Notes: generated by a model from the letters alone, not told the origin. DNA of 45,715 nucleotides from Pelomicrobium methylotrophicum (GCF_008014345.1 NZ_VPFL01000025.1:1-45715), one strand, 5' to 3'; numbered from the stretch's first letter, positions 1 to 8,740 are shown. Translations and numbers: made by a program.

Positions 1-105
1 CTGGGCGCCGCCCACTTCGATCGTGCCGATGCGCAAAAAACCGCCAACCGACTCATCCGCCGTCTCCAGCAGATCGGCTTCAACGTCCAAGTCGCAGCAG
101 CTTGA
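1..105 (+). mobile_element. 3' end of a probable transposase (partial)
   Basis: Frame 1 is open from the window edge and ends with TGA at 103-105, giving a 34-residue C-terminus that includes the segment RLIRRLQQIGFNVQVAAA. A basic helix followed by a short strand and a small hydrophobic end resembles C-termini of several insertion-sequence transposases, but the fragment is too short to assign a family. The AGTTTCAT at 113-120 just past the stop recurs in inverted orientation at 45624-45631, as expected if both window ends fall in copies of one element. The antisense frame is also open here, so coding strand and identity are inferred. Confidence 0.4.
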
Positions 106-293
106 GGCAGCGAGTTTCATCCTAGCGTTCGCCTGCGATGCGGAAGACTGCCGCCCTTCAAGCCCGACAGCCGAATGCTGCCGATGGCGCCTGGGAGCCC
201 GCGAACGCGCCCCCCACGCGACCCCGGCCGGGAGTCCCGTGACCCTCGAGCGCTAATGCGAATGGAAAGCGAAACGCCGAGAGGGTGGCGGTC

Positions 294-500
294 CTACACC
301 TGCCCCTTGTTGAGGACTTCTAACCCCACTTTGCCTGCTGCGATCTCGCGCAGGGCGATGACAGTCGGCTTGTCCTTCAGTCCTTCGATCAGGGGGGCGG
401 CGCCGTGGGCGATCTGCCGCGCCCGATAGGTCGCGGCCAGGGTCAGCTCGAAACGGTTGGGGATGTGCTGCAAGCAGTCGTCGACCGTGATGCGTGCCAT
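294..500 (-). CDS. rpoZ: DNA-directed RNA polymerase omega subunit
   Basis: This 68-residue protein begins [20 protein letters not shown], the conserved omega-subunit opening in which the N-terminal segment wraps the C-terminal tail of beta-prime. Omega assists assembly of core RNA polymerase and, in proteobacteria, contributes to a ppGpp site. The length is usual for betaproteobacteria. The start is supported by a purine-rich GAGGAAAAAGAG stretch just upstream of the ATG. The gene lies 20 bp after gmk on the same strand and is probably cotranscribed with it. In relatives spoT usually follows rpoZ; here no spoT start is visible in the 180 bp before the transposase remnant. Confidence 0.96.
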   Translation of the reverse strand: MARITVDDCLQHIPNRFELTLAATYRARQIAHGAAPLIEGLKDKPTVIALREIAAGKVGLEVLNKGQV

Positions 501-520
501 TTCTCTTTTTCCTCAAGATC

Positions 521-1132
521 TTACTTCGTGAGCGACTCGATCAGCCGGCCGTGGCGTTCCATCTGTCGCGCCACCTTCAGCCGCTCGGCACGGACCACCG
601 ATGTCAAGTCTTCGAGCGCCTCATCGAACTGGTCATTGATAATAACATAGTCGAATTCGCTGACACGCCGCATCTCGCCTTGCGCGGCGGCAAGCCGCCG
701 GGCGATCGCTTCCGGCTGCTCGGTTCCTCGCCTTTCCAGCCGTTCCCGAAGCACCTTCAGCGAGGGGGGAAGAACGAAGATGCCGACCGCCTCGGGCATC
801 AGCCGCCGCACCTGGGCCGCGCCCTGGCAGTCGATCTCCAACAGCACGTCGGTCCCGGAGGCCAGCTGCTCAGACACCCAGCGCTGGGACGTGCCGTAGC
901 AATTTCCGTAGACCTCGGCGCTTTCGAGGAATTCTCCCCGTTCCAGCATGGCCTGGAACGTGGCCCGGTCGACGAAATGATAGTGGCGGCCGTCCACCTC
1001 TCCCTCCCGCGGCGGGCGGGTGGTGTAGGAGACGGAGAGGCGGAGCTTGGGGTCGCGCTGGAGCAGGGCCGCCACGAGGCTGGTCTTGCCGGCTCCGGAC
1101 GGGGCGGCGACGATGAAGAGGATGCCGGTCAT
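521..1132 (-). CDS. gmk: Guanylate kinase
   Basis: Guanylate kinase transfers phosphate from ATP to GMP, giving GDP for GTP, dGTP and ppGpp synthesis in the cytosol. The protein (203 residues from the chosen start) opens with MTGILFIVAAPSGAGKTSL, containing the P-loop APSGAGKTS. It continues with the GMP-binding SYTTRPPREGEVDGRHYHFV and the lid region RLERRGTEQPEAIARRL. An in-frame GTG at 1160-1162 would add ten residues, but the ATG at 1132 matches the family's usual start directly before the P-loop strand. The gene sits between yicC and rpoZ, a common proteobacterial order, and feeds the same guanylate pool that omega and SpoT respond to. Confidence 0.97.
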   Translation of the reverse strand: MTGILFIVAAPSGAGKTSLVAALLQRDPKLRLSVSYTTRPPREGEVDGRHYHFVDRATFQAMLERGEFLESAEVYGNCYGTSQRWVSEQLASGTDVLLEIDCQGAAQVRRLMPEAVGIFVLPPSLKVLRERLERRGTEQPEAIARRLAAAQGEMRRVSEFDYVIINDQFDEALEDLTSVVRAERLKVARQMERHGRLIESLTK

Positions 1133-1218
1133 GAGGGGTGAAGGGTCATCGCTGAGGGACACGGGGTTCGAGGCGCGGGGTGTTCGCCAGAGGTTTCCTA
1201 AACCTTACCGTTCATCGT

Positions 1219-2085
1219 TTACTCGACATTCTGGATCTGCTCGCGCATCTGCTCGATCAGCACCTTGAGCTCCATGGCGATGCGGGAAACCTCGGCATCG
1301 ACGGATTTCGATCCCAGCGTGTTGGCCTCGCGGTTGAGCTCTTGCATAAGGAAATCGAGACGCTTGCCGGCGGGCCCGCCGCTGGCCAGGACCCGCTTGA
1401 CTTCCTGGAGGTGGGCGGTAAGCCGCGTGAGCTCCTCATCCACGTCGATCTTGCTGGCGAAGAGGGTGAATTCCTGCCGGATGCGCTCGTCTTCCAGGTT
1501 CACCATCGCCTCCCGAAGCCGGTTCGACAGCCGTTCCTGGTAGGCGGCGATGAGGGCCGGAATCCTGGGGGCCACCTCCTCGACCAACGCCTCCATCCGC
1601 GCGACCCGCTCGAGCAGAAGCTCCTTGAGCCGCTCCCCTTCCCGGCGCCGCGCGGCCACGAGCTCGTTGAGCACCTGCCCGAGCAGCTCCAGACACGGTT
1701 CCCTCACGGTATCCACAGAGAGGGTCGCCTGATCGAAGACGCCGGGCCAGCGCAGCACGTCGCTCACGGTGAGGCCGGTGGCTTCGGGAAAAGTGGCTCG
1801 CACGAGGTGCTCCAGGCTCTTCAGCCGCGCCAGCATCTCGGTATTCAGGGTTCCGGTCTGCTGCTGGACAGGGCTGGCGACGATGCCAATCCGGCAGTCC
1901 ACCTTGCCGCGGGTCAGTCGCCCGGCCAGCCGGTCTCGTATCTCTGGCTCCAGGCTGCGCAGCTCGTCGGGAAGCCGGATCTGGATGTCAAGGAAGCGGT
2001 GATTGACCGAGCGCACCTCGACGTTGAGCGTTGCCTCGGGCAGATCCCGCGAGGCGACGGCAAATCCGGTCATGCTGGCAATCAT
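1219..2085 (-). CDS. yicC: YicC-family endoribonuclease
   Basis: The 288-residue product starts MIASMTGFAVASRDL and contains NVEVRSVNHRFLDI and a C-terminal half with DVDEELTRLTAHLQEVK and GKRLDFLMQELNREANTLGSK, the conserved YicC N-terminal and DUF1732 signatures. E. coli YicC is an endoribonuclease linked to turnover of small RNA RyhB and to stationary-phase survival; its activity here is inferred from family membership. The length matches the family. It is the first gene of a minus-strand run yicC-gmk-rpoZ and is divergent from the PP2C phosphatase gene, with an AT-richer gap at 2086-2228 that could hold both promoters. Confidence 0.93.
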   Translation of the reverse strand: MIASMTGFAVASRDLPEATLNVEVRSVNHRFLDIQIRLPDELRSLEPEIRDRLAGRLTRGKVDCRIGIVASPVQQQTGTLNTEMLARLKSLEHLVRATFPEATGLTVSDVLRWPGVFDQATLSVDTVREPCLELLGQVLNELVAARRREGERLKELLLERVARMEALVEEVAPRIPALIAAYQERLSNRLREAMVNLEDERIRQEFTLFASKIDVDEELTRLTAHLQEVKRVLASGGPAGKRLDFLMQELNREANTLGSKSVDAEVSRIAMELKVLIEQMREQIQNVE

Positions 2086-2228
2086 GCTCTGCGGGTCATG
2101 CTTTACTTAAGTGGCGGAAATACCCAGAATTTTCAGGGTGCAACAATACCATAACTTTCTCTGCCACCGAGCTTGTGCCCGCCCGCTGCCTCGACGCCAA
2201 CCCAGGCCCAGGCCCAAGAAAGCCTTTG

Positions 2229-2966
2229 ATGGGCGTTGAAGTCGCTCAGGCGACCCTCATCGGAGGGCGTCCCGTGAACCAGGATCGGGCGGCGCACGTG
2301 GCGGGCGAAGGCGCACTCCTGCTGGTCCTGGCAGACGGGATGGGCGGCACGCCCCGGGGCGAGGTGGCGGCGCAACTGGCGGTTGATCGGTTCGTCGCCG
2401 CCTTTCGCGCAGCGGCCATGTCCCTAGAAGCTGACCCGGCCGAGTTCTTCCGGCAGGCGATGACTGCGGCCCACGAGGACATCCACGCGTACGCACGAGA
2501 GCATTTCCTCTGGAGCCCGCCCGGGACGACCTGCGTCGCGTGCCTCATCCAGGACGGCAGGGCCTGCTGGGCCCACGCGGGGGATTCCCGCTGCTATCTG
2601 CTGCGGGAGGGAGAGGTGGTGGCGCGCACCCGGGACCATTCGCTCTACCAGGCGCTTCTTGATCGCGACGGCCAGTCTGCCCGGGAGGGCGCGTTCTTTG
2701 CCGAACGCGGCGTCCTCACCAACTGCCTCGGCGGTCTGGAGGCGCCGTTTGTCGAAGTCGCGGCCCCGGCGGTGCTCCAGACCGGCGACGTGGTGCTCTT
2801 GTGCAGCGACGGGTTGTGGGGACAGCTTCCGGAACGCGACATCGCCGCGGTGCTCTGGCGCTATCCGCTAGAAGAAGCGGTGGCGGCGGTGGCCCGGGCA
2901 GCGGAGGCCGAAGGGGGGGCCGCCTCCGACAACGTGACGCTGATCGCCGCCCGCTGGCGGGGTTGA
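2229..2966 (+). CDS. PP2C-family Ser/Thr protein phosphatase
   Basis: This 245-residue protein is a metal-dependent serine/threonine phosphatase (PPM/PP2C). Visible motifs are VNQDRAA near the N-terminus, LADGMGG (metal-binding Asp and Gly), WAHAGDSRCYLLR, LLCSDGLWGQL and the C-terminal SDNVTLIAARW, with the Asp residues expected to bind two Mn/Mg ions. The frame stays open upstream to about 2031, but the ATG at 2229 starts directly before the first conserved strand. In many betaproteobacteria a Hanks-type kinase gene sits beside this phosphatase between yicC and rph. None is present here, so its substrates and partner kinase must be encoded elsewhere. It precedes rph by 76 bp. Confidence 0.9.
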   Translation: MGVEVAQATLIGGRPVNQDRAAHVAGEGALLLVLADGMGGTPRGEVAAQLAVDRFVAAFRAAAMSLEADPAEFFRQAMTAAHEDIHAYAREHFLWSPPGTTCVACLIQDGRACWAHAGDSRCYLLREGEVVARTRDHSLYQALLDRDGQSAREGAFFAERGVLTNCLGGLEAPFVEVAAPAVLQTGDVVLLCSDGLWGQLPERDIAAVLWRYPLEEAVAAVARAAEAEGGAASDNVTLIAARWRG

Positions 2967-3042
2967 CGCTGCCAGGGGGGTATAATTCCAACCTTTTGGA
3001 CCTGTTGCCCTCGGCAGAGGCGCGGGTATACCGTACCAGCCC

Positions 3043-3762
3043 ATGCGACCCAGTCAACGCCAACCCAACGAGCTGCGCCCGGTGCGCATCACGCGCCGGT
3101 TCACCAAGCATGCCGAAGGGTCGGTGCTGATCGAGTGCGGCGATACCAAGGTGGTGTGCACCGCCAGCATCGACGAAAAGGTGCCCGGCTTTCTCAAGGG
3201 CCAGGGGCGGGGGTGGCTCACCGCGGAGTACGGCATGTTGCCGCGTTCCACGGGCACCCGTATCGACCGGGAGGCGGCCCGCGGTCGCCAGTCGGGCCGG
3301 ACCCTGGAGATCCAGCGCCTCATCGGGCGGGCATTGCGGGCGGTGGTGGACCTGCCGCGGCTCGGCGAGCGCACCATCCAGATCGACTGCGACGTGATCC
3401 AGGCCGACGGCGGCACTCGTACGGCCAGCATCACGGGCGCCTTCGTCGCGCTGTGCGACGCCGTGAAGTGCTTGATGACCAAGCAGATGATCGACACCTG
3501 GCCCATCAAGAATCACGTGGCGGCGGTATCGGTCGGCGTCTACGAGGGGGTGCCGATCCTGGACCTGGACTACTTGGAGGATTCCGCTTGCGACACCGAC
3601 ATGAACGTGGTGATGACCGGCGACCTCAAGCTCGTGGAGGTGCAGGGCACAGCCGAGGGCCAGCCGTTTACCCGTGCCGAGCTCAACGCGCTGCTCGACT
3701 TGGCCCAGGTGGGCATCGAGCAACTGGTCGCCATCCAAAGGGAAGTACTGCAGAAGGACTGA
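3043..3762 (+). CDS. rph: Ribonuclease PH
   Basis: RNase PH is a phosphate-dependent 3'-5' exoribonuclease that trims tRNA precursors to the CCA end and helps degrade structured RNA as a hexameric ring. The 239 residues include [17 protein letters not shown], the [11 protein letters not shown] strand, [17 protein letters not shown] and [18 protein letters not shown], all diagnostic, and the length is standard. A TATAAT at 2981-2986 lies 56 bp upstream of the ATG; the nearest TTGACG is only 12 bp from it, so a good -35 box is missing. Next gene on this strand after an interruption is rdgB, the usual neighbour. Confidence 0.97.
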   Translation: MRPSQRQPNELRPVRITRRFTKHAEGSVLIECGDTKVVCTASIDEKVPGFLKGQGRGWLTAEYGMLPRSTGTRIDREAARGRQSGRTLEIQRLIGRALRAVVDLPRLGERTIQIDCDVIQADGGTRTASITGAFVALCDAVKCLMTKQMIDTWPIKNHVAAVSVGVYEGVPILDLDYLEDSACDTDMNVVMTGDLKLVEVQGTAEGQPFTRAELNALLDLAQVGIEQLVAIQREVLQKD

Positions 3763-3879
3763 CCTTGGCCCGCCCGTCCCCAGGAGCTCGTGGTCTGCCT
3801 TCGGGGCATATTCGGGCCCGCCGCTTCGGTGATAGGGCGTCCCCAGGCACCCTTTCTCGCGGCGCTGGCGTGGGGCGGG

Positions 3880-4722
3880 TCAGGCGATGCGCATCGTGAT
3901 GGCACCGGCCGCCACCAGCGCGACGCCTGCCCAGCGTCGGCGGGAGAACGGCTCCCGCAGCCAACGGGCGGCCATCGCTGCCCCGAACAGGATGGAGGTT
4001 TCGCGCAGCGCTGCCACCAGCGCGATGGGGGCCCGCGTCATGGCCCACAGGGCGATCCCGTAGGCGCCCAGGGTGCAGGCGGAACCCAGCAGCGCTTGCC
4101 CCCATTGGAGCGCCGGCCTCGCAGGCCTTCGGCGCCAGGCGAGGGCTGCGCACATGGGCGCGAGCGCCGCGCCGGTGAGCACGAAGAGCCATGCCGCATA
4201 GCTCGCCGCGTTTCCCGAAGCGCGAACCCCGGCGCCGTCCACAAGGGTATAGGCGGCGATGACCGCCACGTTCGCTGCCACGATCGCCAGCCCGGGGCCG
4301 GACAGGGCCCGCACGCGCAACCCCTCGCTGGTCAGCGTGAGCACGCCCAGCACGATCGTCAGCACCGCTGTCCAGCCGAGCCATGAGAGCGCCTCGCCGA
4401 AGAAGAGGGCTGCACCTGCCGCGATGACCACCGGTGGCATACCCCGCATGAGGGGATAGGCAATGCTCAACTCACCCGATCGGTAGGCGAGAGCCACCAG
4501 GACAAAGTAGGCCACATGTAGGGCGGTGGAGCCGGCCAGCGGCGGCCAGCTCTCCGCCTGGGGCGCTGGCAGCCAGGCGACCGCCGGCAGCGCCAGGAGC
4601 CCTGCTCCCATGACCACGGCCATTGCTTCCAGCAACGGGTCGCGGCTAGCCTTGAGGCGCGCGTTCCACGTGGCGTGCAAGGCAGCGGCAAAAAGCACCG
4701 CGAGCATGACGGTCGCCGACAT
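3880..4722 (-). CDS. EamA/DMT-superfamily membrane transporter
   Basis: The 280-residue protein is almost entirely hydrophobic, with about ten predicted membrane helices arranged as two similar halves, the pattern of drug/metabolite transporters of the EamA family. Each half shows the typical sequence in which a helix ends around RGMPPVVIAAGAALFFGE or ALRETSILFGAAMAARWLRE and is followed by a last helix. The substrate cannot be read from sequence; relatives export amino acids, sugars or metabolites. The gene converges with rph and runs codirectionally with the terC-like gene 45 bp upstream of it, so the two may be cotranscribed. Its position splits the usual rph-rdgB pair. Confidence 0.85.
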   Translation of the reverse strand: MSATVMLAVLFAAALHATWNARLKASRDPLLEAMAVVMGAGLLALPAVAWLPAPQAESWPPLAGSTALHVAYFVLVALAYRSGELSIAYPLMRGMPPVVIAAGAALFFGEALSWLGWTAVLTIVLGVLTLTSEGLRVRALSGPGLAIVAANVAVIAAYTLVDGAGVRASGNAASYAAWLFVLTGAALAPMCAALAWRRRPARPALQWGQALLGSACTLGAYGIALWAMTRAPIALVAALRETSILFGAAMAARWLREPFSRRRWAGVALVAAGAITMRIA

Positions 4723-4767
4723 CCGCGTCTCGATCCGGTCGGAGCCTTCGGGGCCCCTCTTCCGGAG

Positions 4768-5535
4768 TTAATTCCTCGATCTGACGCGGCGTGGGGGGGC
4801 CGGCTTGTGCAGCTTCACCGGCTTTGCCCGCTGCGCGCGCAGTCGCAGGTTGAGCATCTCCACGGCCACCGAGAAGGCCATGGCGAAATAGATATAACCT
4901 TTGGGGATATGGAACTCGAGGCCTTCCGCGATCAGCGCCACGCCCACCAGCACCAGGAACGACAGGGCCAGCATCTTGATGGTGGGATGGCGGTCGACGA
5001 ACCCGCTGATGGGGCCGGCGGCCAACATCATCACCAACACCGCCAGCACGATGGCGATCACCATCACCGGCACGTGGCTCGCCATGCCCACGGCCGTGAT
5101 CACCGAGTCCAGCGAGAACACGATGTCGACGAGGGCGATTTGCAGGAGCACGCCGCCGAAAGTGGCAGCGGTCGCAGCCTCCTCCTTCCCCTCTTCCGGG
5201 CCCTCCAGCGCGCTATGGATCTCGTGCACGCTCTTCCACAGCAGGAAGAGACCCCCGCCGATGAGGATCAGGTCCCGCCCCGAGAGCTCCTCTTCCAGCA
5301 CCGTGAACAGGGGCGCGGTGAGCGACATGACCCAGGCAAGCGACAGGAGCAGGGCGATGCGCATGCCCATCGCCAGCGCCAGGCCCAGGGTCCGCGCCTT
5401 GCCGCGGCTTTCGGGCGGGAGCCGGCCCACCAGGATGGAGATGAAAATGATGTTGTCGATGCCCAGGACGATTTCCAGCGCTGTCAGCGTCGCCAGCGCG
5501 ATCCAGGCCTGCGGGTCGGCGATCCATTCGAACAT
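4768..5535 (-). CDS. TerC-family integral membrane protein
   Basis: The 255-residue protein starts MFEWIADPQAWIALATLTAL and carries the family motif EIVLGIDNIIFISIL in helix 2 and the second copy LVDIVFSLDSVITAVGMA, each with a buried Asp thought to bind metal. Seven or more hydrophobic segments are present, followed by a short basic C-terminal tail rich in Arg, Lys and Pro. Relatives (TerC, Alx, MeeF/MeeY) are linked to manganese export, metalation of secreted enzymes, or tellurite resistance. The exact substrate here is unknown. I looked for a yybP-ykoY manganese riboswitch in the 120-bp gap upstream and did not see one. Confidence 0.9.
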   Translation of the reverse strand: MFEWIADPQAWIALATLTALEIVLGIDNIIFISILVGRLPPESRGKARTLGLALAMGMRIALLLSLAWVMSLTAPLFTVLEEELSGRDLILIGGGLFLLWKSVHEIHSALEGPEEGKEEAATAATFGGVLLQIALVDIVFSLDSVITAVGMASHVPVMVIAIVLAVLVMMLAAGPISGFVDRHPTIKMLALSFLVLVGVALIAEGLEFHIPKGYIYFAMAFSVAVEMLNLRLRAQRAKPVKLHKPAPPRRVRSRN

Positions 5536-5657
5536 GGTGGTGTCTTCCCCTTCATCGCGAAAGAACCCGGCGCGGCCGGGCCCGGACGTGCGGGAACGAG
5601 GGTATCATAGGCGCGCGACGTTCGCTTCCCATCGGCCCGCAACGGATTCAAACAGGC

Positions 5658-6284
5658 ATGAAGAAGATCGTCCTTGCCAGCCACAACCCCGGCAAGATCC
5701 GAGAGATCCGCCGCTGCCTCGAGCCGCTGGGCTACGAGGTCCTGCCCCAGTCCGACCTGGGCATTCCCGAGGCGGAGGAGCCCCACCTGACCTTTATCGA
5801 GAATGCGCTGGCCAAGGCCCGGCACGCGAGCCGTGCGGCGGGCCTGCCGGCGCTCGCCGACGACTCCGGTATCTGCGTGGACGCTTTGAACGGCGGGCCG
5901 GGGGTGCATTCCGCGCGCTTTGCGGGCGATCCCCGCTCCGACGAGCGCAACAACGCCAAGCTGCTGGAGTTGATGCGAGGCGTGGCCGACCGCCGGGCCC
6001 ACTACTATTGCGTCATTGTCCTGGTGCGTCACGCCGACGACCCTCAGCCGATCATTGCCGAAGGCGAGTGGCACGGAGAGATCGTGCACACGCCGCGCGG
6101 CACGGGCGGCTTCGGCTACGATCCGCTGTTCCTGGATCCACGCCTTGGGATGACGGGCGCGGAGCTGCCGCTGGAGGAAAAGAACCGCGTGAGCCACCGG
6201 GGCAAGGCCCTGGTGCAGCTCGTGGAGCGGCTGCACCATGGGCCGCTGCATGAGTCGAGCCCGGTGCTGACGACAGTCTCATAA
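5658..6284 (+). CDS. rdgB: RdgB/HAM1 non-canonical purine NTP pyrophosphatase
   Basis: RdgB hydrolyses dITP, XTP and related deaminated purine nucleotides to monophosphates, keeping them out of DNA and RNA. The 208 residues contain the substrate-binding start IVLASHNPGKIREI, the TFIENALAKARHA segment, the catalytic ADDSGICVDALNGGPGVHSAR and the C-terminal GTGGFGYDPLF and NRVSHRGKAL motifs, all intact. The start ATG follows a short intergenic region containing a TATCAT sequence. It leads a plus-strand set with a cupin gene and hemW, an arrangement common in betaproteobacteria. Confidence 0.97.
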   Translation: MKKIVLASHNPGKIREIRRCLEPLGYEVLPQSDLGIPEAEEPHLTFIENALAKARHASRAAGLPALADDSGICVDALNGGPGVHSARFAGDPRSDERNNAKLLELMRGVADRRAHYYCVIVLVRHADDPQPIIAEGEWHGEIVHTPRGTGGFGYDPLFLDPRLGMTGAELPLEEKNRVSHRGKALVQLVERLHHGPLHESSPVLTTVS

Positions 6285-6318
6285 TAAAGACTTGGGAATC
6301 GGCAAGGAGGGTCGTTCC

Positions 6319-6633
6319 ATGGCTGTCCAGGTCGAACGCTGGGACGAGGCTCGCGACGGGCCCCTCACCGAGGCGCGCCTGCGGGCCAAGATCGAATCGC
6401 GGGGCTACAGCGCAACCCGCTACGTCTATCCGCCGGGCACCTATTTTCCACCCCATACCCACGAGGTGGACAAGATCGACGCCGTGCTCTCGGGCCGCTT
6501 TCGCCTCACCGTCCAGGGGGAAGAGGTGGTGCTGGGGCCGGGCGATCTGCTGCCCGTGCCGCGGGGCGTCGTGCACGATGCCGAGGTCGTGGGCAATGAG
6601 CCGGTGGTGAGCCTGGACGCGGTGAAGCGCTGA
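6319..6633 (+). CDS. Small cupin-domain protein
   Basis: The 104-residue product is a single cupin barrel. Residues YPPGTYFPPHTHEVDKIDAV give cupin motif 1 with the two metal-binding His and the following Glu/Asp, and LGPGDLLPVPRGVVHDAEV gives motif 2 with the last His. The start was placed at 6319 rather than the upstream in-frame candidate at 6292 because an AAGGAGG ribosome-binding site ends nine bases before this ATG. The protein probably binds a divalent metal. Single-domain cupins may be enzymes or small-molecule sensors, so no function is assigned. It lies between rdgB and hemW with short gaps and is likely cotranscribed. Confidence 0.85.
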   Translation: MAVQVERWDEARDGPLTEARLRAKIESRGYSATRYVYPPGTYFPPHTHEVDKIDAVLSGRFRLTVQGEEVVLGPGDLLPVPRGVVHDAEVVGNEPVVSLDAVKR

Positions 6634-6695
6634 CGCCGGGGAGACGGCGTAGGCGGGGGTGCGGCCTTATAATCACAGACTTGTCTTGATCTGCC

Positions 6696-7943
6696 ATGTC
6701 CGCCGTGGCCTCGGTCGCCTCCAGCGTGTCGTTCCTGGCCCGCCGCCCTCAGTTGAAGGTGCTGCCGCCGCTCGCTCTCTACATTCACGTGCCGTGGTGC
6801 GTGCGCAAATGCCCGTACTGCGACTTCAACTCCTTTGAGGCCCGCGGCGAGATCCCAGAAAAACGCTATATCGAGGCGCTCACGCGCGACTTGGAGCTCG
6901 CGCTGCCCGAGATCTGGGGCCGGCGCGTCTACAGCGTGTTTTTCGGCGGCGGGACGCCAAGCCTGCTCTCGCCCGAGGCGGTGGACGCCATTCTCTCTGC
7001 GGTCCGGGCCCGCGTGCCGCTGGACGTCCACGCCGAGGTCACGCTGGAGGCAAACCCGGGCACGGTCGAGGCGGCCAAGTTCGCCGGTTTCCGTGCCGCA
7101 GGGGTAAACCGGCTCTCCCTCGGCATCCAGAGCTTCGACGACCGGATGCTCCAGGCCATCGGCCGCGTCCACGACGGTGCGCAGGCGCGCCGGGCGGTGG
7201 AGATGGCGCTTGCCACCTTCGAAAACGTGAACCTGGACCTCATGTACGCGCTGCCCGGGCAGGAGTTGGAAGACTGCCGGCGCGATATCGAAACGGCGGC
7301 GGCTTACCGTCCAGCGCATCTTTCGGCTTACCATCTGACCATCGAGCCCAACACCTTCTTCCATCGCTATCCGCCGAGGCTTCCCGACGAGGACACGGCG
7401 GCGGCCATGCAGGAGGCGGTGGAGGAGGCTCTGGCGGTCCGGGGCTACGTTCATTATGAGACCTCCGCCTTCGCCCAGTCTGGTCGGCAATGCCGTCACA
7501 ATCTCAACTATTGGCGCTTCGGGGACTATCTCGGCATCGGCGCCGGCGCCCACTCCAAGCTCACGTTTCCCGGGCGCGTGGTGCGAAGCCAGCGTTACAA
7601 GCAGCCCAAGGCATACCTGGAGCAGGTCGCACGAGGGGTACCGATCCAGGAAGCGCACGAGGTGCCGGCTCAGGCGCTGCCGTTCGAATTCATGATGAAC
7701 GCGCTGCGCTTGACTGCCGGTTTTGAACCTGCTCTGTTCGAGGAGCGCACTGGACTACCCCTCACCGCCGTGACGCAGGCGCTGGACCTCGCCGAGTCGA
7801 AGGGGCTCATCGTGCGGGACCACCGGCGCGTGGCTCCCACACCCCTGGGTCGACGATTCCTGAACGACTTGCTGGCCTTGTTTTTGGAGGAAACGACGCG
7901 ACCCGCGCCAGGCCGCCACGTCGCTCGTCCGCCGTCGAGCTGA
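6696..7943 (+). CDS. hemW: HemW heme chaperone (radical SAM)
   Basis: The 415-residue protein has the radical-SAM cluster motif CVRKCPYC with Cys35, Cys39 and Cys42, the GGGTPSLL SAM-binding strand, EANPGTVE, and LSLGIQSFDDRML, followed by HLSAYHLTIEPNT and a C-terminal winged-helix HemN_C region. Residue 44, directly after CPYCD, is Phe. True HemN coproporphyrinogen oxidases have a fourth Cys there, so this is HemW, which binds heme and delivers it to apoproteins. The N-terminal twenty or so residues precede the conserved core and the true start could be a little downstream. A TTATAAT about 30 bp upstream is a candidate -10 box. Confidence 0.93.
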   Translation: MSAVASVASSVSFLARRPQLKVLPPLALYIHVPWCVRKCPYCDFNSFEARGEIPEKRYIEALTRDLELALPEIWGRRVYSVFFGGGTPSLLSPEAVDAILSAVRARVPLDVHAEVTLEANPGTVEAAKFAGFRAAGVNRLSLGIQSFDDRMLQAIGRVHDGAQARRAVEMALATFENVNLDLMYALPGQELEDCRRDIETAAAYRPAHLSAYHLTIEPNTFFHRYPPRLPDEDTAAAMQEAVEEALAVRGYVHYETSAFAQSGRQCRHNLNYWRFGDYLGIGAGAHSKLTFPGRVVRSQRYKQPKAYLEQVARGVPIQEAHEVPAQALPFEFMMNALRLTAGFEPALFEERTGLPLTAVTQALDLAESKGLIVRDHRRVAPTPLGRRFLNDLLALFLEETTRPAPGRHVARPPSS

Positions 7944-8035
7944 TCGGACCGTATAGACTACGCTTGGCCCCCATGTTGATCGGTGGACAACGCGACTTCC
8001 TTCTCGCCTGAACGAAGGTGGCCGCAAAGCGTTTG

Positions 8036-8509
8036 ATGGACGTCCTGCTCAGGCCTGCGACGCTCAAGGACGGCGTGGAAATCGCCGGGATGTCGCGCGA
8101 GCTGATCGAAGGAGGGCTGGGCTGGTTTTGGACGCCGGCCCGGGTCGCCGCCAGCATTCGCCACCGCGATACCATGGTGTTGGTAGCGGAGGCTCAAGGC
8201 ATGGTGGCGGGGTTTGCCGTGATGGAGTTCGGCGACGAGACGGCTCACTTGAACCTTCTCGCCGTGCGGCCGCGATTCCAGCGCCGGGGTATCGCGCGGC
8301 GCATGATCGAGTGGCTGGAAGCTTCGTGCCGCACCGCCGGCATTCAGGTCGTCTACCTGGAGCTGCGGGCCGCCAACCGCGGGGCACGCCAGTTCTATCA
8401 GTCTCTGGGTTACCGCGAGATCGCCCGCGTTCCCCGCTACTACGGAGGGCGCGAAACGGCGATTCGCATGGCCCGCGACCTGTTCTGCGAAGTGGCACCC
8501 GATCGGTAA
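8036..8509 (+). CDS. GNAT-family N-acetyltransferase
   Basis: This protein of about 157 residues has the GNAT fold signature: LNLLAVRPRFQRRGIARRMI contains the Q/R-x-x-G-x-A pyrophosphate loop that holds acetyl-CoA, followed by VYLELRAANRGARQFYQSLG and a final strand. Layout and spacing resemble RimI-type enzymes, but no ribosomal protein or tRNA context supports a specific substrate. A GTG at 8018 and a TTG at 8033 are alternative starts in frame; neither has a well-placed Shine-Dalgarno sequence, so the first residue is uncertain. The gene stands 92 bp after hemW. Confidence 0.8.
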   Translation: MDVLLRPATLKDGVEIAGMSRELIEGGLGWFWTPARVAASIRHRDTMVLVAEAQGMVAGFAVMEFGDETAHLNLLAVRPRFQRRGIARRMIEWLEASCRTAGIQVVYLELRAANRGARQFYQSLGYREIARVPRYYGGRETAIRMARDLFCEVAPDR

Positions 8510-8740
8510 CCGGATCGTGGGCGACATCGTCGGCTCAGCGGACGACGGCCGGGCGCAGTGACGTCCTGTCTTGTTCGTTCCTGCGGCCGTGCCGCACCGA
8601 AGGCAGCGACCTGACCCTGAGTGGAGGGGTGATGGCGTGAACCCCCGGTTTCGCGCCGCCGCGGACTGAACTACTATACGCATGAGGCTGGTCCGCCAGC
8701 CGGTATTCCCTCGATTTTTTCATCCAGAGCGCCCGTACCG

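Noticed and set aside
1-120. Minus-strand partial frame starting MKLAASSCCDLDVEADLL at 120
   Set aside because: No convincing ribosome-binding site or family resemblance; the plus-strand transposase-like reading is preferred, and the frame does not match SpoT.
5536-5657. Possible manganese (yybP-ykoY) riboswitch before the terC-like gene
   Set aside because: The gap is short and I do not see the conserved loop sequences.
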